64,000 nt of DNA. It comes from Defluviitaleaceae bacterium. Its GTDB lineage: Bacteria > Bacillota > Clostridia > Lachnospirales > WQUN01. Below are positions 16,705-25,260 of the stretch, in pieces (position 1 is the first letter of the stretch; every line of letters starts with the position of its first letter). The position numbers were made by a program, and so were the translations under genes. The DNA is taken from assembly GCA_009780585.1 (NCBI GenBank), contig WQZS01000005.1, positions 1-64,000 of the forward strand. The letters run 5' to 3'. The notes below the pieces were generated by a model. That model saw only the letters and a list, made by a program, of their open reading frames with translations. It did no database searches and was not told where the DNA came from.

Positions 16705-17190
16705 ATGAAAAAAGCGATATGCCTTGCCGTGTTGTTCGTATTGATCGCAATGGTTACGGCTTGCGGCGGCAATCCGAACAACGAAGCACCCCCCGAAACG
16801 ATAACCGATTCGCATATGGGTGATGACGTTGAAACAGCAGATATTCCCCCGCTCCCGCTTTCCTACATAACGATTGCGGGGGAGCGGTTTGACACAAGCG
16901 AAACGGTGCTGTTCATCGTAAACACCGACTTAACCAATGCCGACATCATACCGCTGCGCTATATGACGAACTTGACGCAACTATTCTTTTTGGGCGGGAC
17001 GCAAATATCCGACCTTACCCCGTTGGCGGGACTCATAAATTTAACGATGCTCGACCTTAACAACAACCAAATATCCGACCTCACACCCTTGGCGGGGCTT
17101 ACCAACTTGGAGTGGTTGGACCTATCCGGCAATCCCATCACCGATTGGTCGCCCGTGGCGCATGTCGGGCATGTTGAAGGCCGCCTGTAG
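16705..17190 (+). CDS. Leucine-rich-repeat lipoprotein (internalin-like)
   Basis: A 161-residue predicted lipoprotein starting at ATG 16705 (an in-frame ATG at 16690 is less well placed relative to GGGAG). The signal peptide ends in a lipobox, VTAC, with the lipid-acceptor Cys near residue 21. A short acidic linker is followed by about three LRR units of the internalin type, with the repeated phrase ISDLTPLAGL.NL..LDL. LRR proteins of this kind mediate protein-protein contacts on the cell surface. It is small, with few repeats, and stands alone between two terminators. Confidence 0.85.
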   Translation: MKKAICLAVLFVLIAMVTACGGNPNNEAPPETITDSHMGDDVETADIPPLPLSYITIAGERFDTSETVLFIVNTDLTNADIIPLRYMTNLTQLFFLGGTQISDLTPLAGLINLTMLDLNNNQISDLTPLAGLTNLEWLDLSGNPITDWSPVAHVGHVEGRL

Positions 17191-17280
17191 CCGATGATAA
17201 TAACGCTCACCGCCGTTTTAAGGCGTCACCGTAAACCTTTTGGTTTGCCTCTAATGGCATAGCTTCTGTTGTTTTCAATT

Positions 17281-17306
17281 CGGAACACAACGTGTTCCGT
17301 TTTTTA
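17281..17306 (+). terminator. Intrinsic terminator after the LRR lipoprotein gene
   Basis: CGGAACAC-AAC-GTGTTCCG is a perfect 8-bp stem with a 3-base loop, followed by TTTTTTATTTTG. The distance from the LRR stop is about 90 bases. Confidence 0.8.
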
Positions 17307-17351
17307 TTTTGTTTATCCATTTACAGAACCTTCCTTATCATGTTTAAAGGC

Positions 17352-18467
17352 TCATCCCAAAACATCCGCCAACAGCGTATAGTTTATTTCAAACGCTTCC
17401 GCCACTTCCTTGCATGTCAGATGCCCGCCGTAGCAATTGACGCCCGGCAGCAGGTTCGTGTCCGCGCGTACGGCGGCTTCGAGGCCCTTATTGGCGATTT
17501 TGAGGCCGTGGCCTAGTGTTGCGTTATTGAGGGCGAAGGTTGATGTGCGGCTTACCGCGCCCGGCATGTTGGCCACGCCGTAATGGATGACGCCGTCGAT
17601 GACGTAGGTCGGGTCGTTGTGGTAGGTGCGGCGGGTGGTTTCGCAGCAGCCGCCTTGGTCCACGGCTACGTCCACGATGACCGCGCCTTCGCGCATACTT
17701 TTGAGGTGTTCGCGCTTTACGAGCTTGGGTGCCGCGCCGCCGGGTATCAGGACCGCGCCGATCACGAGGTCCGCCTGGCATATCGCGGTCTCGATGGTGC
17801 TGGCGGTCGAGTACAGGGTTTGTATGCCGTTGGCGAATACATCGTCGAGGTAGGTGAGGCGTTCAATGTTGGTATCCAGAACGGTGACGTTCGCGCCCAG
17901 GCCGACGGCCATTTTAAGCGCGGCTGTACCCACCACGCCCGCGCCGATGATGGCGACCTCGCCGTTGCGTACGCCCACCGCGCCGCCCAGCAATACGCCG
18001 CGCCCGCCCATGGGTTTTTCCAAGCAGCGCGCGCCGACTTGGACGCTCAACTTGCCCGCGATCTCCGACATGGGGCGCAAAAGGGGCAATCCGCCTATTG
18101 AATCGCGGATGGTTTCGTAGGCGACGGCCTTAACTTTACGGGCGAGCAATTCCTCCGTCAGTTCCTTGTCCGCGGCCAGGTGCAGGTAGGTGTAGATGAT
18201 TTGCCCTTCGCGCATCAGGGGATATTCGGGCGCGAGGGGTTCCTTCACTTTTACGATCATATCGCAGGCTTCCCACACCGCTTGGGCGGTATTTACGATG
18301 ACCGCGCCCGCTTGGATATACTCCGCGTCGGAAAAGCCCGAACCCATGCCCGCCCCGCTTTGCACGTATACTTGGTGGCCTTGCCTTACGTAATCGAACA
18401 CGCTGCCGGGCGTCAGCCCCACGCGGTATTCGTTTTGCTTGATTTCCGTAACCGTTCCGACCTTCAT
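17352..18467 (-). CDS. ald: Alanine dehydrogenase
   Basis: NAD-dependent interconversion of L-alanine with pyruvate and ammonia in the cytoplasm; it also supports sporulation in Bacillus. From ATG 18467 (preceded by GGAAGGG) it has 371 residues, the normal length. Family features are [20 protein letters not shown] with the substrate-contacting Arg, [26 protein letters not shown] with the catalytic Lys and His, and the NAD Rossmann motif [46 protein letters not shown] and the C-terminal [14 protein letters not shown] also match. It is monocistronic in this context. Confidence 0.97.
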   Translation of the reverse strand: MKVGTVTEIKQNEYRVGLTPGSVFDYVRQGHQVYVQSGAGMGSGFSDAEYIQAGAVIVNTAQAVWEACDMIVKVKEPLAPEYPLMREGQIIYTYLHLAADKELTEELLARKVKAVAYETIRDSIGGLPLLRPMSEIAGKLSVQVGARCLEKPMGGRGVLLGGAVGVRNGEVAIIGAGVVGTAALKMAVGLGANVTVLDTNIERLTYLDDVFANGIQTLYSTASTIETAICQADLVIGAVLIPGGAAPKLVKREHLKSMREGAVIVDVAVDQGGCCETTRRTYHNDPTYVIDGVIHYGVANMPGAVSRTSTFALNNATLGHGLKIANKGLEAAVRADTNLLPGVNCYGGHLTCKEVAEAFEINYTLLADVLG

Positions 18468-18565
18468 ATACAAACACCCTTCCATGACCGGGATTCACCT
18501 ATATCCAATGATACGCATAAGATGTACAGGGTATACAAGCAATACGAACGTAAAGGAGGTACACA

Positions 18566-18691
18566 ATGCCTTTGTATGACAGGTTCCGTTATTCGAACTT
18601 TTTCCGCCGCCGCCAAATCGATGGGCCGGGTATGTATTGGCGGTTTAAGCGGTTCCGCCACCATCCGCGGTATTGGATGATGGAGCGGTAA
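18566..18691 (+). CDS. Arg- and aromatic-rich microprotein, 41 residues
   Basis: A short open frame starts at ATG 18566, five bases after a perfect AAAGGAGGT ribosome site. It encodes MPLYDRFRYSNFFRRRQIDG and then a second basic-aromatic half ending YWMMER. Arg plus His make up nearly a third of the residues and Tyr/Phe/Trp more than a fifth, with no Cys. The stop directly abuts the stop of the convergent membrane-protein gene. CATAAGAT at 18516-18523 resembles a sporulation-type -10 box, so a spore-associated role is possible but speculative. I recognise no family. Confidence 0.6.
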   Translation: MPLYDRFRYSNFFRRRQIDGPGMYWRFKRFRHHPRYWMMER

Positions 18692-19501
18692 TTAATCCGC
18701 CATCTCGCGGTGGACTTCGTACAGTAAGCCTTGAAGGTCCTCAATTTGCTCGACGGTCAATTCGGCCAAAAGGAGCAGGGGACCTTTTTCTATGCGGCCG
18801 CGTTTGTTCCAATCCGCCTTAAAGACGGCCAGGTATTCGGTTAATTGTTTATTTGCGTAGCACAACGCCACGGCATGGATGCGTTTGAGGCCCGTCAAGT
18901 CGATGTGCTTGCGTAGGAAGACTTCCTCCAACTCACCCGCCGCCAGCTTGTCCAGCTCGCGGTCGCTGAAAGGGATGAAGCCGTAATCCATCAGGCGCAG
19001 ATCGGCCCAACGGTTATAACGGGGCAGGAATACGCCCGCCCGCCGAACGGCCGTGTATAAGGGGGGAAGGGCGATCACAGCCGCTTCGAGCGCGCCGATT
19101 ATACGCATGGCGATCACAGAAAGCGCGCGTTCGCCGATCACGCGCGTAATTAAATCGGGGAATTCACGCTCGTCCAGCGCAAGGATGAAAGCGATTTCCG
19201 CGTCGGGGCGCAGGGGGAACTCCCCCCACATAAGGAAATAGACCGCCGCGCTCCCCGCAATCACGACGGGCAGGGCGATGATGTTTAAGGTCACCTTAAA
19301 AAACCGTTTGATGCCGAATACCGCGCCCGCCAGCAAACCGCCGAAAAAAACGGGCGCAACGGCCCGTGCGATCAGGTTCTCCATGCCCCCCATCCAAACG
19401 GCATAGACAAAACTGAGCAGTACCCCCGCCAAAAAATATGTAACGAGCAAAGCGGCAAGCCCCACGGCCGGGTTCCATCGTATCCTGTTTAGGTTCGCCA
19501 T
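18692..19501 (-). CDS. Integral membrane protein of unknown function
   Basis: A 269-residue protein with about four transmembrane helices in the first 155 residues (VGLAALLVTYFLAGVLLSFV, AVAPVFFGGLLAGAVFGI, IIALPVVIAGSAAVYFLMW, IIGALEAAVIALPPLYTAV). A soluble C-terminal tail of about 110 residues is rich in Leu, Glu and Arg and probably helical. No catalytic motif was recognised. It is convergent with the 41-residue gene and divergent from the ABC-F gene, so it is probably monocistronic. Confidence 0.75.
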   Translation of the reverse strand: MANLNRIRWNPAVGLAALLVTYFLAGVLLSFVYAVWMGGMENLIARAVAPVFFGGLLAGAVFGIKRFFKVTLNIIALPVVIAGSAAVYFLMWGEFPLRPDAEIAFILALDEREFPDLITRVIGERALSVIAMRIIGALEAAVIALPPLYTAVRRAGVFLPRYNRWADLRLMDYGFIPFSDRELDKLAAGELEEVFLRKHIDLTGLKRIHAVALCYANKQLTEYLAVFKADWNKRGRIEKGPLLLLAELTVEQIEDLQGLLYEVHREMAD

Positions 19502-19625
19502 ATCATTCCGTCCTTGGTTAAATCAATTCGGGTGGAATTTATCATACATAGCGGCAATCTATATTGCAAGCGAATTTGCGTTCGCAAGGGTTTTTACGTA
19601 CAATCATTTACAAGGAGTGGTTCCC

Positions 19626-21581
19626 TTGCTGTTGCAAATGAAAAACGTCAGCAAAAACATCGGCGTTGCGGAAATCCTGCGCGGCGTTTGTTTTATTATG
19701 GAAGAAAAAGAAAAGGCTGCGCTGGTCGGCGTCAACGGCGCGGGTAAGACGTCCGTTTTCCGTTTGATCACCGGCCAATGGCAGGCCGATGAAGGGAGCG
19801 TCATACGCGCGAACGGCACGCGGCTCGGTTATCTGCCGCAGCTTGCGGAATCGGAGGCGCAAACGGAAGCGGCCCCCAACGCCGACCATACGCTGTACGA
19901 TGTGTTGGATGCGGTCTTCGCCCCTCTATATAAAATAGAAGCGGAACTGCGCGCGCTGGAACGGCAAATGGCTTCAAATCAGGGCGAAATCGCATTTCCC
20001 CAAATCATCAAAACTTATGACAAGCTAACCCAGCGCTTTATTTCGGAGGGCGGCTTCGAATCCGCCAGCCGCGTACGCGGGGTATTGCGCGGGTTGGGCT
20101 TCCCCGAGGAACGCTGGGCGCAACCCTTCGGGCAGTTATCGGGCGGGGAAAAGACCCGTGCCATGCTGGGACGCCTTTTACTCGAGCGGGCGGACCTGCT
20201 CCTGTTGGACGAGCCCACTAACCACTTGGATATCGAAAGCGTGGCGTGGTTGGAAGAATACCTGCGCGCGTTTCCGGGCGCGGTATTGTTGATTTCCCAC
20301 GACCGGTATTTTATGGACCGCATTGTGACCAAAACCATTGAAATTGAAAACAAAACCGCGTACGTATATAATGGCGATTACACGACATTCGTTAAGCAAA
20401 AAGCGGTAAACCGCGAAATCGCAGAGAAGCATTTCCGTGAACAGCAAAAGGTAATCAAGCACCACGAGGAAGTCATCAAGACGATACGCGGCTTCAGCAC
20501 GGAAGCGGCGATCATCCGCGCAAAAAGCCGCGAAAAGATGCAGGCGAAAATCGAACGCGCGGAAAAACCCGCGGACTTGCCCGATACCATGCGCCTGCGC
20601 CTTACGCCAAGCATTAAATCGGGCAATGATGTATTGAGCGTAGAAGGCTTGGCGATGGGCTTCGACGGTAAGGCGTTGTTTAAGGATATCTCCTTCGAAT
20701 TAAAGAAAGGTGACAAAACCGCCATAATCGGGCCCAACGGTATCGGTAAGACGACGCTGCTTAAAATATTGGTGGGGGAACTTGTACCGGATTCCGGTCG
20801 AATCCGTGAGGGCGTCAACGTCAAATTAGGCTACTACGACCAAGCCCGCCAGCAATTGGACGAAACGAAGACGTTGTTCCAAGAATTGTCCGATACCTAC
20901 CCCAAGCTGACCAATACGGATATCCGTACGCGCCTTTCCGCCTTTATGTTCCGCGGGGACGATGTATTTAAGCCCATCACGGCGTTGTCGGGGGGCGAAC
21001 GCGGGCGGGTGGCCATGGCCAAGATCACGCTGGCGGGGGCTAACTTCCTGGTGCTGGACGAACCGACCAACCACTTGGACATCTATTCGAAGGAAATATT
21101 GGAGGACGCCCTGCGCGACTTTTCCGGGACGCTCCTGTACATCTCGCACGATCGTTACTTTATCAACCATACGGCCACACGTATCCTGGAGCTTACCGCG
21201 AACGGATTAACCGAATATATCGGCAATTACGACGATTATTTGGCGGAAAAGCAAAAGCATTTGCAAGCGGAAATAAAAACGGATGACCCCCTCCCTTCGG
21301 GGTCGGCGGACGAATCCGACCGGAACCGGCAAAACCAATGGAAAACGCAAAAGGCGCAGCAGTCCGCCGAGCGTAAAAAACAAGCGCGCATCAACCGTTT
21401 GGAAGAGGATATTGCCAAAACCGAGGAAGCCATCGCCAGATGCGACGTTAAGCTGGCCGACGATGCAATCGCCCGTGACGCCGCCGCTTCCGAAGCGGTT
21501 TACGGCGAAAGGACGGAGCTTGAAGAAAAGCTGGACGAGCTGTACGAAGCGTGGGATGCCACAAATTCGGAGGGATCGTAG
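19626..21581 (+). CDS. ABC-F family ATPase (Uup/YdiF-like, ribosome-associated)
   Basis: A soluble protein with two ABC domains and no membrane part, the ABC-F architecture; members act on the ribosomal E site to relieve stalling or give antibiotic protection. The first domain has VGVNGAGKTS and the signature LSGGEKTRAML, then LLLLDEPTNHLD. The second has IGPNGIGKTTLLK, LSGGERGRVAMAK and LVLDEPTNHLD. The interdomain linker (about residues 240-320) carries the P-site-tRNA-interaction region, and the C-terminus is a Lys/Glu-rich coiled coil as in Uup/YdiF. The best start is TTG 19626, eight bases from AAGGAG; GTG 19617 overlaps the ribosome site and ATG 19638 is too distant. It is followed immediately by mltG. 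Confidence 0.93.
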   Translation: MLLQMKNVSKNIGVAEILRGVCFIMEEKEKAALVGVNGAGKTSVFRLITGQWQADEGSVIRANGTRLGYLPQLAESEAQTEAAPNADHTLYDVLDAVFAPLYKIEAELRALERQMASNQGEIAFPQIIKTYDKLTQRFISEGGFESASRVRGVLRGLGFPEERWAQPFGQLSGGEKTRAMLGRLLLERADLLLLDEPTNHLDIESVAWLEEYLRAFPGAVLLISHDRYFMDRIVTKTIEIENKTAYVYNGDYTTFVKQKAVNREIAEKHFREQQKVIKHHEEVIKTIRGFSTEAAIIRAKSREKMQAKIERAEKPADLPDTMRLRLTPSIKSGNDVLSVEGLAMGFDGKALFKDISFELKKGDKTAIIGPNGIGKTTLLKILVGELVPDSGRIREGVNVKLGYYDQARQQLDETKTLFQELSDTYPKLTNTDIRTRLSAFMFRGDDVFKPITALSGGERGRVAMAKITLAGANFLVLDEPTNHLDIYSKEILEDALRDFSGTLLYISHDRYFINHTATRILELTANGLTEYIGNYDDYLAEKQKHLQAEIKTDDPLPSGSADESDRNRQNQWKTQKAQQSAERKKQARINRLEEDIAKTEEAIARCDVKLADDAIARDAAASEAVYGERTELEEKLDELYEAWDATNSEGS

Positions 21582-22655
21582 ATGAAGCAGAAAACATTGC
21601 TTGATATGCTCCTGTACATCCTGGGTATGTGCTTTAACTTGGCGCTGATGGCGCTGGTGGGGTACGCGGTGTACGTGTTTACCATACGCGGTTTCGCCTT
21701 CGGCGAGGAAATGTCGGAGTATATGGTGGCCTCGGGCGAGGACTACGAAGTCGAATTCGTGCTGGAGGAATACACGCCTTTGGCGGAAGTGGCGCGCAGG
21801 CTGGAGGAAGAGGGCCTTATCCCCAACCAATGGATGTTCCGCCTGGAGCGTATGCTGATGAACCGCGGGCAGGATTTCCGTCCCGGCACCTTTACGTTAA
21901 ACCGCAGCATGTCCAGTTCGCAGCTCAACAATACCCTGCGCGCGCTCCCCCCGGCGGAAACGGAATCCCAGCGCATCACCATCCCCGAAGGCTGGACGAT
22001 CGCCGACATGGCCGCCTATTTCGAACGGCGGGGTTTCTTCCCGGCCGAGGATTTTATCGACGCCGCCCAACACGGGACGTTTAACTACGGCTTCCTCGTA
22101 CACGTACCCCGTGACCGCCCCAATCGGTTGGAGGGTTACCTCTTCCCCGATACGTACGAAATCTCTATGACCCCTTCGCCCGAGCATATCATCCACCGTA
22201 TGCTGCGCCGTTTTGAAAGCCTGTTTACCAACCATTACCAGGGCATAGCCGAGGAAATGGGCATGACCATCGACGAGGTCGTGATTATGGCGTCGATCAT
22301 CGAACGCGAAACGCGCGTAGCTGACGAACGCCCCAAGGTCTCGCAGGTCATCCACAACCGCATACGCATCGGTATGCACCTTGAAATGTGCTCGACCGTC
22401 AACTATACGATCGGCCCGCGCGAACGTCTGACCTACGAGGAAACGCGGACGCCTTCCCCGTGGAACACCTATATAAACCCGGGACTGCCCATCGGGCCTA
22501 TCGGGAACCCCGGTTGGGCGTCCATCCGCGCGGTCATGTTCCCCGAGCCGAGCAATTACCTGTTCTTTGTACTGCGCGACCCCGTGACGGGCGAGCATCA
22601 TTTCTCCACCAATTTGGCCGATCACAACGCGGCCTCGGCAAGGTATTTGAATTAG
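21582..22655 (+). CDS. mltG: Endolytic murein transglycosylase MltG
   Basis: Membrane-anchored enzyme that cleaves nascent peptidoglycan strands and sets glycan length. The 357 residues have one N-terminal helix (FNLALMALVGYAVYVFTI), a LysM-like subdomain and the YceG catalytic domain. The catalytic Glu lies in IMASIIERET, followed by VSQVIHNRIRIGMHLEMCSTVNYTI and the C-terminal LPIGPIGNPGWASIRAV. Its ATG directly follows the ABC-F stop codon, so the two are translationally coupled. Confidence 0.95.
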   Translation: MKQKTLLDMLLYILGMCFNLALMALVGYAVYVFTIRGFAFGEEMSEYMVASGEDYEVEFVLEEYTPLAEVARRLEEEGLIPNQWMFRLERMLMNRGQDFRPGTFTLNRSMSSSQLNNTLRALPPAETESQRITIPEGWTIADMAAYFERRGFFPAEDFIDAAQHGTFNYGFLVHVPRDRPNRLEGYLFPDTYEISMTPSPEHIIHRMLRRFESLFTNHYQGIAEEMGMTIDEVVIMASIIERETRVADERPKVSQVIHNRIRIGMHLEMCSTVNYTIGPRERLTYEETRTPSPWNTYINPGLPIGPIGNPGWASIRAVMFPEPSNYLFFVLRDPVTGEHHFSTNLADHNAASARYLN

Positions 22656-22687
22656 GAATCCGGAATAAAAAATAGGGAGGGTATGTA

Positions 22688-24313
22688 ATGGGGAAATCCG
22701 TTTGGGTTCGTTTAAACATGGCCGGGTATAAGCCGGACCGCGCGAAGGCGGCGGTCGTGTTGTCGGATGCGGATATCGAGGGTGGGAAGTGGCGCGTTAA
22801 AAAGGAAGGGAACGTTGTATTGGAAGGAACGCTTGCCGCGGGAAAGCACGGGGACGACGTGCATGTGAGGCAGGCGTTTTATTATACGGTCGATTTTTCC
22901 GCCCTGCGTGAAGCGGGCGTTTATACGTTGGAATTGGACGGCGCCGAACCGCGGCGTATAACGGTCGATACCGACCCGTACGCCAAGGTTGCCGAACAGG
23001 CGATTTATCATTTACGTACCGTGCGCAGCGGATGCCCCACACCGCATACCAACGCGGGGCACCCGAGCGACGCCGAAGCCGTTCTGTATGTGGTGGACGG
23101 CGATTGGACGGAGGGTAAATGGAAGGAAGCCGCCCCCCGCAGGACGGTCGATATGTTGGGCGGGCATTACGACGCGGGCGATTATATCAAGTTTACGCTT
23201 ACGGTCGCGTCGCTGGCGTGGCATTTACTGCGGGCGTATGAAGAAAACCCGAAGATGTTTACGAAGGCGCACAGTACGTCCGGCTTGGTCGATCTGTTGG
23301 ATGAAGCGAAACATTCCCTCGATTACCTGGCCAAGATCTTCCCCGACGAAAATACCTTCATCATCCAAGTAGGCAACGGCAAAGATCATAACGAAGGCTG
23401 GCGGCTTGCCGAAAACGACGCTCTCAACGGCAAACGCCCCGCGTTCTGCGCGCTTTCCCGCGTTCATATGGGAGCGGCGGCAGCGGCGTTGGCTTTGGGC
23501 GCGGTGATCTTTGCGGATTTCGACAAGGAAGCCGCCGCGCTGTACGGGCAAAAGGCCGCGGCAATCTACGCCCGCGCGCGTAAGGATGACACCCGGGCTT
23601 CCGCCTTCGAACGCGACGCTACCAACGACTTCTATTACGACCGCACCGACGAGGACAACATGGCCCTTGCCGCCGCGGAATTGTACCGCTTGACAAAGGA
23701 CGCCGCCTATCTCGAGCACGGCGCGGCGTACGCTCCGCCCCCGACGGGCAGCGTAAGTTGGAGCGCGATGAACGGCGACGCGAACTACCGCCTTGCGCAG
23801 CACGGCGACGCTTCCGCAAAGGAACGTTTCCTAAAGGAAATCGCGGATTACCGCTGGGATAATGTATGGGACCTGCCCGGCGGACGGTATACGTGGGGCA
23901 GCCTGCCCGTATGGATGGGCATGGCCAACAACCATGAAATCGCGCGGCGTTTGTACGGCGGGTCCGCTGAATCCGTACCTTTCCTGGGTGTGTTGGATTA
24001 CACCTTCGGGCGCAACAACTGGGGTATCGGCATGGTCGCCTCCGACGAAATGCCCGATACGATCAAAAACGTGTACAACTACGTGACCAACGTGCTGGGT
24101 AAGGTTGCCGTGGGCGCGATGTCCGAAGGCCCGGGGCGTAAAAAAACCCACGATTCGTTTAAGCATTACTTTTCCAAGACGGAAGGCCCCGATCCGTTTG
24201 AGCCGTTTAATACCTCCGCGGCTGTGTTTACGGATGATTCGTATGATTTTATGATCGCCGAAAGCACGATATGGGGGCAGGGGAATTTGATACTGATGCT
24301 GGCGTTGGCTTAA
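22688..24313 (+). CDS. Glycoside hydrolase family 9 enzyme, no signal peptide (cytoplasmic)
   Basis: 541 residues with an N-terminal immunoglobulin-like CelD_N domain (about 1-100) followed by the (alpha/alpha)6 GH9 barrel. VDMLGGHYDAGDYIKFTLTV contains the paired Asp residues of GH9 inverting enzymes, and the C-terminal DDSYDFMIAEST supplies the acid Glu. No signal peptide or dockerin is present, so the enzyme should act inside the cell on imported oligosaccharides such as cellodextrins; some cytoplasmic GH9 members act on glucosamine oligomers instead. GGAGGG precedes the ATG. It lies 32 bases after mltG on the same strand. Confidence 0.85.
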   Translation: MGKSVWVRLNMAGYKPDRAKAAVVLSDADIEGGKWRVKKEGNVVLEGTLAAGKHGDDVHVRQAFYYTVDFSALREAGVYTLELDGAEPRRITVDTDPYAKVAEQAIYHLRTVRSGCPTPHTNAGHPSDAEAVLYVVDGDWTEGKWKEAAPRRTVDMLGGHYDAGDYIKFTLTVASLAWHLLRAYEENPKMFTKAHSTSGLVDLLDEAKHSLDYLAKIFPDENTFIIQVGNGKDHNEGWRLAENDALNGKRPAFCALSRVHMGAAAAALALGAVIFADFDKEAAALYGQKAAAIYARARKDDTRASAFERDATNDFYYDRTDEDNMALAAAELYRLTKDAAYLEHGAAYAPPPTGSVSWSAMNGDANYRLAQHGDASAKERFLKEIADYRWDNVWDLPGGRYTWGSLPVWMGMANNHEIARRLYGGSAESVPFLGVLDYTFGRNNWGIGMVASDEMPDTIKNVYNYVTNVLGKVAVGAMSEGPGRKKTHDSFKHYFSKTEGPDPFEPFNTSAAVFTDDSYDFMIAESTIWGQGNLILMLALA

Positions 24314-24360
24314 AGTACCATCTGCTGACGGACGACGGCGCAAGGGGATTAAACAAAAAC

Positions 24361-24392
24361 AAAAGGAACTGTTTTAGGCAGTTCCTTTTTAA
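24361..24392. terminator. Bidirectional terminator between the GH9 gene and the coat protein gene
   Basis: AAAGGAACTG and CAGTTCCTTT form a perfect 10-bp stem with a 7-base loop. An A-rich left flank and T-rich right flank serve the two convergent genes. Confidence 0.88.
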
Positions 24393-24410
24393 ATTTAATG
24401 GGTCAGCGGA

Positions 24411-24767
24411 TTACCATCTGCGTCCCTGCCAAAACCGCGCTCTGTACGGCATGGGGTAGGGTTGATAGGGGTAGGGCTGACAGGGGTTGGGCCTGTCGCA
24501 GCAGGGTTCTTCGTAACAGGCTTCGCCGCAGTAGTTGGGCTGATGCGGCCTGTAATCGTTGTGCCTTACCACTTCGCGTTCGCGTACAACGTCGCGCGTA
24601 TTGTAAGTGTGCTCGTGTACGACGTCGAATTCGTTTATCGTGTCATGTTGGTGGCGCACGATGTGTTCGTGCTTAACTACGCGCTGTGAGCCGGGGCAGT
24701 CGAATACTTGACGCATGACGGGCTCGCGCCTACAGAGATGGCATCCGTTTGTGCAGGTGCAGTTCAT
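24411..24767 (-). CDS. CotD-like spore coat protein
   Basis: A 118-residue low-complexity protein with a Cys-rich head (NCTCTNGCHLCRR) and a His/Val/Glu middle, VVKHEHIVRHQHDTINEFDV and VHEHTYNTRDVVRE. The Cys/Pro/Tyr-rich tail contains YCGEACYEEPCCD and PYPYQPYPMPYR. The His-rich HEH/HQH core resembles the CotD family of inner spore coat proteins. A GAAGGAG ribosome site precedes the ATG, and CATATTAT at 24809-24816 on the minus strand looks like a sigma-E/sigma-K -10 box about 40 bases upstream. The family assignment is by composition and pattern, so moderate. Confidence 0.65.
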   Translation of the reverse strand: MNCTCTNGCHLCRREPVMRQVFDCPGSQRVVKHEHIVRHQHDTINEFDVVHEHTYNTRDVVREREVVRHNDYRPHQPNYCGEACYEEPCCDRPNPCQPYPYQPYPMPYRARFWQGRRW

Positions 24768-24843
24768 GTTTGGCAGCTCCTTCTATAAATAAAATATTGC
24801 TTGGTTACATAATATGCGGGACAGGGAGAAGGGTTCGTATCAC

Positions 24844-24871
24844 TTGACAATCGCGTACTAACACATATAAT
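24844..24871 (+). promoter_or_regulatory. Promoter of the ytrA-type ABC operon
   Basis: TTGACA, 16 bases, TATAAT: both boxes match the sigma-A consensus exactly. They end 29 bases before the GTG start of the GntR gene. Repressors of this family usually bind across such a promoter. Confidence 0.85.
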
Positions 24872-24900
24872 ACACGCAGGTTTCCGAAAGGGGGATCCGC

Positions 24901-25260
24901 GTGTTTTTAATCGATGTAAAGAGCCGCAAGCCCATCTACGCGCAAGTGGTGGATCATTTTAAGCGGCTGATCGTCAGCGGGGTGCTTCACCCCGACGAAA
25001 AAGTGCCCTCCGTACGCGACATGGCCCATACGCTCACGATCAACCCCAATACGGTGCAAAAGGCATACCGCGAGTTGGAAGCGCAGGGGTATTTTTATAC
25101 GGTGATCGGGCAGGGGAATTTTATCGCCGCGCCCGACGCCTCCCGCGAGGTGGAGGCCCATTTTTTACGCCTGCGGGAAGCGGCGCAGGAGCTTTTATAC
25201 CGCGGCGTGCCGATGGAAAAAATAATCGACGCAATCAAAGGGGGACACGGGAATGATTGA
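24901..25260 (+). CDS. GntR-family regulator, YtrA subfamily
   Basis: A 119-residue repressor with an N-terminal winged helix (PIYAQVVDHFKRLIVSGVL, PSVRDMAHTLTINPNTVQKAYRELE) and only a short C-terminal dimerisation tail. That short tail is the YtrA hallmark. The start is GTG after AAAGGGGGA. It overlaps the ABC ATPase gene by eight bases, the usual arrangement in which YtrA represses its own ABC transporter operon and is released by cell-envelope-active compounds. The inducer here is unknown. Confidence 0.9.
   Translation: MFLIDVKSRKPIYAQVVDHFKRLIVSGVLHPDEKVPSVRDMAHTLTINPNTVQKAYRELEAQGYFYTVIGQGNFIAAPDASREVEAHFLRLREAAQELLYRGVPMEKIIDAIKGGHGND

Noticed and set aside
22688..24313. GH9 enzyme as cargo of the cohesin
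   Set aside because: It has neither a signal peptide nor a dockerin, so it cannot be the secreted partner.
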